From contig CANJYI010000058.1 in NCBI GenBank assembly GCA_947478975.1, forward strand, positions 1 to 10,517: a stretch of 10,517 bases of DNA, read 5' to 3'. The translations under genes were made by a program, and so were the position numbers. Below, in pieces: positions 6,879 to 10,517 of the stretch (position 1 is its first letter; every line of letters begins with the position of its first letter). Below the pieces are notes generated by a model. The model did not search any database and was not told the DNA's origin. It saw only the letters and a list, made by a program, of their open reading frames with translations. This DNA is from Chthoniobacteraceae bacterium. Lineage in GTDB: Bacteria; Verrucomicrobiota; Verrucomicrobiia; Chthoniobacterales; Chthoniobacteraceae.

Positions 6879-8498
6879 ATGACCCGATACGACCACGTGG
6901 TGGTTGGCAGCGGCATCGCCGGCTTGTCTTTCGCTCTCAAAGCGGCGGCACACGGCAACGTCGCCCTTGTAACCAAAGCAGACAAACGCGAATCCAACAC
7001 CGTTTACGCGCAGGGCGGCATCGCGTGTGTCACCAGCGCGGAGGACTCCGTTGAACTGCACCTCAGGGACACGCTCGAAGCGGGCGCCGGTCTCTGTGAC
7101 GAGGCCATCACCCGCGCCATCGTTTCCGAGGGCCCGGCCCGCGTGCGCGAGCTCATTGAGCTGGGCGTGCGCTTTGATTCAAAGGAGGTCCCGGGCCAGC
7201 CCGCGGGAAGCGCCGCGGCTGAACTGGACCTCACCCAAGAAGGAGGCCACTCCAAACGCCGGATTCTCCACTCCCGCGACGTAACCGGCCGGGAAATCGA
7301 GCGCGCCCTCCTCGACGCCATTGAGCACCATCCTCAGATCCACGTTTTTGAGCACCACATGGCGGTGGACCTCATCACCCTGAGCAAGCTCGGCTTCGCC
7401 AGCGAAGACCGGGTCCTCGGCCTCTATGTGCTTAACCAAGCCAGCGGCGAGGTGCTCACCCTGCGCTCCGACCGGGTCATTCTCGCCACAGGCGGCTGCG
7501 GCAAGGTCTACCTCTACACCACCAACCCGGCGATCGCCACCGGCGACGGGCTTGCCATTGCCTGGAGGGCGGGCGCGCGCATCGCCAACATGGAATTCAT
7601 CCAGTTCCATCCCACCTGCCTCTACCATCCCGAGGCCGGTTCCTTCTTGATCTCAGAAGCCGTACGCGGCGAAGGCGCCAGACTGGTCGACAAAAAGGGG
7701 CGCCGCTTCATGGACCGTTACGATGCCCGCGGGGAGCTAGCCCCCCGCGACGTGGTGGCGCGCGCCATCGACGCCGAAATGAAGCGCACAGGCGCGCGCT
7801 GCATGTACTTGGACATCACCCACAAGGCGCCCGAATTCATCCTGGAGCGCTTCCCCAACATCGCCGGCACCTGCCGCAAGTTTGGAATCGACATCACCAA
7901 GGAACGCATTCCCGTGGTGCCGGCCGCGCACTACCAGTGCGGCGGGGTCCAGACCGACGGAGACGGTGCCACAAGCCTCCGCGGCCTGTACGCCATCGGT
8001 GAAGTCGCGTGTACCGGTTTGCATGGCGCCAACCGACTGGCCAGCAACTCGCTTCTCGAAGCCGTGGCCATCGCCCACCGCTGCAACGAACTCATCCAAA
8101 GGACGCGCACCCTGGACGCCGAAAACGGCCGCAACAACTTCCCCCTCCCGGAATGGACCGCAGGCGAGGCGCAGGACCTCGACGAAATGGTGGTAATCTA
8201 CCACAACTGGGACGAGATCCGCCGCCTCATGTGGGACTACGTGGGGATCGTGCGCACCACCAAACGGCTCCAACGCGCGGCGACGCGCCTGCGCAACCTC
8301 GACCGCGAAATTCAGGAGTTCTACTGGAACTTCAAGGTCACCACGGACCTTCTGGAGTTGCGCAACCTCTGTACCGTGGCCGCCCTGATCGTGGACTCGG
8401 CGCTGCTCCGCCGCGAAAGCCGCGGCCTTCACTACACCCTCGACTACCCCGAGCCCAACGCGGCCCTCTGTCATCCCACCCTCCTTCGGCACCATTGA
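6879..8498 (+). CDS. nadB: L-aspartate oxidase, first step of de novo NAD synthesis
   Basis: NadB is an FAD enzyme that oxidises L-aspartate to iminoaspartate, which quinolinate synthase (NadA) then condenses with dihydroxyacetone phosphate. The protein has 539 residues, against about 540 in E. coli. The FAD dinucleotide motif is VVVGSGIAGL (7-16), followed by SNTVYAQGGIA (39-49). Residues matching the E. coli active site fall at the same numbers: E121, H244 (FHPTCLY), R290 (APRDVV), H351 (AAHYQCGG) and R386 (ANRLASNSLLEA). GARCMYLDITH (305-315) and GEVACTGLHGAN (374-385) support NadB over fumarate reductase or succinate dehydrogenase flavoproteins, as does the helical C-terminal domain ending in ESRGLHYTLDYP (513-524). 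No iron-sulfur or membrane partner lies nearby. nadA and nadC are not in the window. It heads the probable operon with folE2 and lpxI. No Shine-Dalgarno precedes the ATG. Confidence 0.97.
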   Translation: MTRYDHVVVGSGIAGLSFALKAAAHGNVALVTKADKRESNTVYAQGGIACVTSAEDSVELHLRDTLEAGAGLCDEAITRAIVSEGPARVRELIELGVRFDSKEVPGQPAGSAAAELDLTQEGGHSKRRILHSRDVTGREIERALLDAIEHHPQIHVFEHHMAVDLITLSKLGFASEDRVLGLYVLNQASGEVLTLRSDRVILATGGCGKVYLYTTNPAIATGDGLAIAWRAGARIANMEFIQFHPTCLYHPEAGSFLISEAVRGEGARLVDKKGRRFMDRYDARGELAPRDVVARAIDAEMKRTGARCMYLDITHKAPEFILERFPNIAGTCRKFGIDITKERIPVVPAAHYQCGGVQTDGDGATSLRGLYAIGEVACTGLHGANRLASNSLLEAVAIAHRCNELIQRTRTLDAENGRNNFPLPEWTAGEAQDLDEMVVIYHNWDEIRRLMWDYVGIVRTTKRLQRAATRLRNLDREIQEFYWNFKVTTDLLELRNLCTVAALIVDSALLRRESRGLHYTLDYPEPNAALCHPTLLRHH

Positions 8499-8536
8499 GC
8501 CCCCCTGCTCCTCCGCCAAATCCAACCTCTCTACCG

Positions 8537-9331
8537 ATGCTTCCTACGGAACTGACCCACCTCAAAGACACCCAGAACGAGCCCGACCACCGCAACATCG
8601 CCATCGACCGGGTCGGGGTCAAAAACCTGCGTTACCCGATGCGGATCCGCGACAAGGCCCACGCGGAACAGCACACCATCGCCTCAGTCGCCCTGACGGT
8701 CGACCTGCCGGAGCGCTTTAAGGGCACCCACATGAGCCGTTTTGTGGAGGCCCTCAACGCCTGCGGCGCCGAACTCCACATCGACCGCGTCCGCGGCCTT
8801 CTGGAAATGCTAGCCGACCGCCTCCACGCAGAATGCGCACACGTCGACTTTGAGTTTCCTTACTTCATGGAAAAGGCGGCGCCAGTTTCCGGAATCAAGG
8901 GACTCATCGACTACAACGTGCGCTTCAACGCCACGCTCAAACAGGGCGTCTTCGACTTTGTCGCCACAGTGATCGTGCCGGTTGCTACACTGTGCCCCTG
9001 CTCCAAGTCCATCAGCGAACGGGGCGCCCACAACCAGCGCGGGGAGGTCACCTTTGCGGTACGCTCCACGCAGCCCGTCTGGATCGAGGACCTCATCCAA
9101 CTTGTCGAACAATCCGCCTCCTGCGAGCTCTACAGCGTCCTGAAGCGCCCCGACGAAAAGGCCGTCACCGAGCGCGCCTACGACAACCCCGTTTTTGTAG
9201 AGGACCTGGTGCGCAACGTCGCGGTCCGCGCCAACCGCGAAGAGGCGATCACTTGGTACAAAGTGGAGGCGGAGAACTTTGAATCCATCCACAACCACAA
9301 CGCCTACGCGCTGGTGGAGCACCAAAAGTAG
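8537..9331 (+). CDS. folE2: GTP cyclohydrolase type IB (FolE2)
   Basis: FolE2 converts GTP to 7,8-dihydroneopterin triphosphate, the first step toward folate and also the entry to queuosine-type deazapurines. This 264-residue protein shows the type IB features: VGVKNLRYP (26-34), GTHMSRFVE (63-71), the signature CPCSKSISERGAHNQRG (153-169) and ESIHNHNAYA (249-258). By spacing from the Neisseria enzyme, the metal ligands are C153, H165, E207 and E249, all present. Type IB enzymes can use metals other than zinc, and in some bacteria they are induced on zinc starvation; I see no Zur-like box here. The frame is open upstream into nadB, but homology begins at the ATG at 8537, 38 bases after the nadB stop. 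The stop is 2 bases from the lpxI start, implying translational coupling. No Shine-Dalgarno is apparent. Confidence 0.95.
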   Translation: MLPTELTHLKDTQNEPDHRNIAIDRVGVKNLRYPMRIRDKAHAEQHTIASVALTVDLPERFKGTHMSRFVEALNACGAELHIDRVRGLLEMLADRLHAECAHVDFEFPYFMEKAAPVSGIKGLIDYNVRFNATLKQGVFDFVATVIVPVATLCPCSKSISERGAHNQRGEVTFAVRSTQPVWIEDLIQLVEQSASCELYSVLKRPDEKAVTERAYDNPVFVEDLVRNVAVRANREEAITWYKVEAENFESIHNHNAYALVEHQK

Positions 9332-9333
9332 CC

Positions 9334-10155
9334 ATGGAAATCCCGCACACGCTGGCAATTGTGGCGGGCAGCGGCGCCTACCCGCACGCCATGGCGCGCG
9401 GCGCCCGACAGGCGGGCGTCCAGCGCCTCGTGGTTGCGGCCTTTCAAAATGAGACGGATCCAGAGTTGGCAGGCAGCGTCGACGCCATCGAATGGATGCG
9501 CGTCGGACAACTCGGAAAGATGCTGTCCTTTCTCAAGGAATCCGGCGCGCGGCACGCCGTCATGAGCGGGCAGATCGCGCCCAAAAACCTCTTCGACCTC
9601 CGCCCGGACATGAAGGCGCTCCTTCTGCTGGCGAAGCTCAAGGAGCGCAACGCCGAGTCCATTTTCGGGGCCATCGCCGATGCAATGGCCGGCGTGGGCG
9701 TCACGCTCCTCCCAGCGACCACCTTCATGGAGGAGTGCCTCGCACCCGCCGGGCTCGTGGCGGGCCCCGCGCCCGGACGCAAGGAACAAGCCGACTTGGA
9801 GTTCGGGTTCCGGATTGCCAAGGAATCCAGCCGGCTCGACATAGGCCAGACGGTGGTGGTCAAAAACGGCACAGTCCTCGCGGTGGAAGCCTTCGAAGGC
9901 ACGAACGCAGCGATCCTGCGCGGAGGCAGCCTGGGCAAAAAAGGAGCCGTCATGGTGAAGGTTTCCAAACCCGGACAGGACCTCCGCTTTGATGTGCCGG
10001 TCATCGGCCCGCTTACGTTAGAGACCGCAGCACAGGCCGGGCTGAGCGCCATCGGCGTCGAGGCCGGAAAAACGCTCCTGCTTGAAAGGGAGCGTCTCGG
10101 CGCCCTAGCGGGCAGCCTGAAGATCAGCATCGTAGGCGTCACCGCCTCGGCATGA
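9334..10155 (+). CDS. lpxI: UDP-2,3-diacylglucosamine pyrophosphatase LpxI
   Basis: LpxI hydrolyses UDP-2,3-diacylglucosamine to lipid X and UMP, replacing LpxH in lipid A synthesis on the cytoplasmic side of the inner membrane. The 273-residue protein has the typical two-domain layout. The N-terminal half begins LAIVAGSGAYPHAMARGARQ (7-26) and includes MSGQIAPKNLF (77-87). The C-terminal half holds DIGQTVVVKNGTVLAVEAFE (169-188) followed by GTNAAILRGG, then DLRFDVPVIGPLTLE (216-230), whose D220 appears to match the catalytic aspartate known in Caulobacter LpxI, and GLSAIGVEAGKTLLLER (236-252). One small deviation is EGTN at 188-191 where many relatives have EGTD. It follows folE2 by 2 bases. 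Its presence argues for a lipid-A-bearing outer membrane; the other lpx genes are not here. Family identity is clear. Confidence 0.95.
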   Translation: MEIPHTLAIVAGSGAYPHAMARGARQAGVQRLVVAAFQNETDPELAGSVDAIEWMRVGQLGKMLSFLKESGARHAVMSGQIAPKNLFDLRPDMKALLLLAKLKERNAESIFGAIADAMAGVGVTLLPATTFMEECLAPAGLVAGPAPGRKEQADLEFGFRIAKESSRLDIGQTVVVKNGTVLAVEAFEGTNAAILRGGSLGKKGAVMVKVSKPGQDLRFDVPVIGPLTLETAAQAGLSAIGVEAGKTLLLERERLGALAGSLKISIVGVTASA

Positions 10156-10157
10156 CT

Positions 10158-10200
10158 GGAGGGCGGATGACACTACAGACCCGGCTGAGTGGAACCCTCC
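10158..10200 (+). terminator. Possible imperfect hairpin after lpxI
   Basis: GGAGGG (10158-10163) can pair with CCCTCC (10195-10200), and inside it CACT (10171-10174) can pair with AGTG (10188-10191), separated by an unpaired 7/3 interior loop. It begins 3 bases after the lpxI stop. No T-run follows, so intrinsic termination is doubtful; it may only stabilise the transcript end. Confidence 0.25.
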
Positions 10201-10319
10201 GACGACCACGCGCGCTCAATGGTGAGTTCCCGCTGACTTCTCAGGAAACGGGAAGTGATCCGCTGAAGCCATCCCAGAGCCTCACAGATAAGAGGAAACC
10301 ATTAGGAGCATCAGTGAAA

Positions 10320-10356
10320 CTCTGCGTGATCTCCGGATAAACCTCTGATTCTCTGC
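10320..10356. repeat. Degenerate CTCTG-rich intergenic repeat
   Basis: The hexamer CTCTGC or a near match recurs at 10320 (CTCTGC), 10331 (CTCCGG), 10343 (CTCTGA) and 10351 (CTCTGC), 8-12 bases apart. On the other strand it reads as GCAGAG-type units. Intergenic elements built from repeated GCAGAG/CTCTGC words are, as I recall, common in Verrucomicrobia, Acidobacteria and Planctomycetes genomes. Only one block is visible here, so dispersal in this genome is not shown. Confidence 0.35.
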
Positions 10357-10456
10357 TTTATGGGTTTTCTTCTGGAAAGCCCGCGAGTTGTCCTTCCCGA
10401 ACTTGGGTTTGATTTGAGCCGATGGCGCTCCACTTCCCCACTCCCAACCCCGTCCC

Positions 10457-10517
10457 TCAACGCTGGAGTACCCGCACATAGTCCACAACGAAGCGCGCAG
10501 GAAACACCGTCTCCCGA
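10457..10517 (-). CDS. C-terminal end of a probable family 16 glycoside hydrolase, cut by window
   Basis: Reading the minus strand from 10516 gives RETVFPARFVVDYVRVLQR and then TGA at 10457-10459. The ending F-P-x-x-(F/M)-x-V-D-Y-V-R-V-x-Q is the usual last beta strand of GH16 beta-glucanases (laminarinase type) and related concanavalin-A-like lectin/glucanase domains, and a stop directly after it is also typical. Only 19 residues are visible; the catalytic E-x-D-x-x-E motif lies outside the window. The protein would be a secreted polysaccharide hydrolase, but this rests on a short motif. It converges on lpxI. Confidence 0.6.
   Translation of the reverse strand, partial: RETVFPARFVVDYVRVLQR

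Larger units (their letters stand above)
10156..10456. other. Gap between lpxI and a convergent gene, no convincing gene
   Basis: These roughly 300 bases contain a small open frame, but nothing resembling a known protein. They hold a possible hairpin right after lpxI (10158-10200), a weak 6-base inverted repeat TTCCCG/CGGGAA (10227-10232 and 10249-10254) and a CTCTG-rich repeat (10320-10356). Composition is less GC-rich than the flanking genes around 10330-10380. The genes on either side converge, so terminators are expected here but no clear stem plus T-run is seen. Confidence 0.6.

Noticed and set aside
10152..10340. A 62-codon open frame overlapping the lpxI stop by ATGA, with an inner ATG at 10167 preceded by GGAGG
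   Set aside because: The overlap and the purine run look attractive, but the translation has no protein-like pattern, runs into the CTCTG repeat, and other genes here do not use such SD sites.
1..10517. Defence, toxin, mobile-element or biosynthetic cluster hidden in the window
   Set aside because: All long coding regions are accounted for by housekeeping or envelope families, and no transposase, terminal inverted repeats, regular spaced repeats or toxin-antitoxin pair was seen.

Overview
The window looks like ordinary chromosomal DNA from a GC-rich, Gram-negative bacterium. The best guess is the PVC group, most likely Verrucomicrobiota. Three things point there: a secreted beta-propeller protein with the WPQFRG motif after its signal peptide, typical of Planctomycetes and Verrucomicrobia; LpxI, which implies lipid A and an outer membrane; and start codons that mostly lack a Shine-Dalgarno sequence. 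The assignment is an inference from gene content, not from a marker gene. I see no rRNA, tRNA, CRISPR array, transposase, phage or defence gene, and no convincing new multi-gene system.

Left part (1-5568): a secreted PQQ-like beta-propeller protein on the minus strand, cut by the window start, is divergent from a plus-strand row of three genes. These are a Tat-exported calcineurin-like metallophosphoesterase, a fold-type IV PLP enzyme resembling aminodeoxychorismate lyase or a branched-chain/D-amino-acid aminotransferase, and a class A (PBP1A-like) penicillin-binding protein. Gaps of 53-58 bases mean they could be one operon or separate units.

Middle (5569-6878): a PfkB-family sugar or nucleoside kinase on the minus strand converges on the penicillin-binding protein gene, with a small hairpin in the 63-base gap. 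It diverges from nadB. The 131-base divergent gap holds two short dyads right next to the nadB start, a possible operator.

Right part (6879-10155): a plus-strand cluster nadB - folE2 - lpxI, with gaps of 38 and 2 bases, very probably one operon. It joins the first step of de novo NAD synthesis, the first step of folate-type pterin synthesis (metal-dependent type IB enzyme) and lipid A precursor synthesis. The key residues of NadB and FolE2 are all present.

Right edge (10156-10517): about 300 bases without a convincing gene, containing a possible hairpin and a degenerate CTCTG-rich repeat. The last 61 bases are the C-terminus of a minus-strand gene whose end resembles a family 16 glycoside hydrolase.

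The points most worth a second look are the PLP enzyme lacking the normally conserved glutamate that contacts the cofactor ring nitrogen, the dyads before nadB, the twin TTGCAA sites before the phosphoesterase, and the intergenic repeat.
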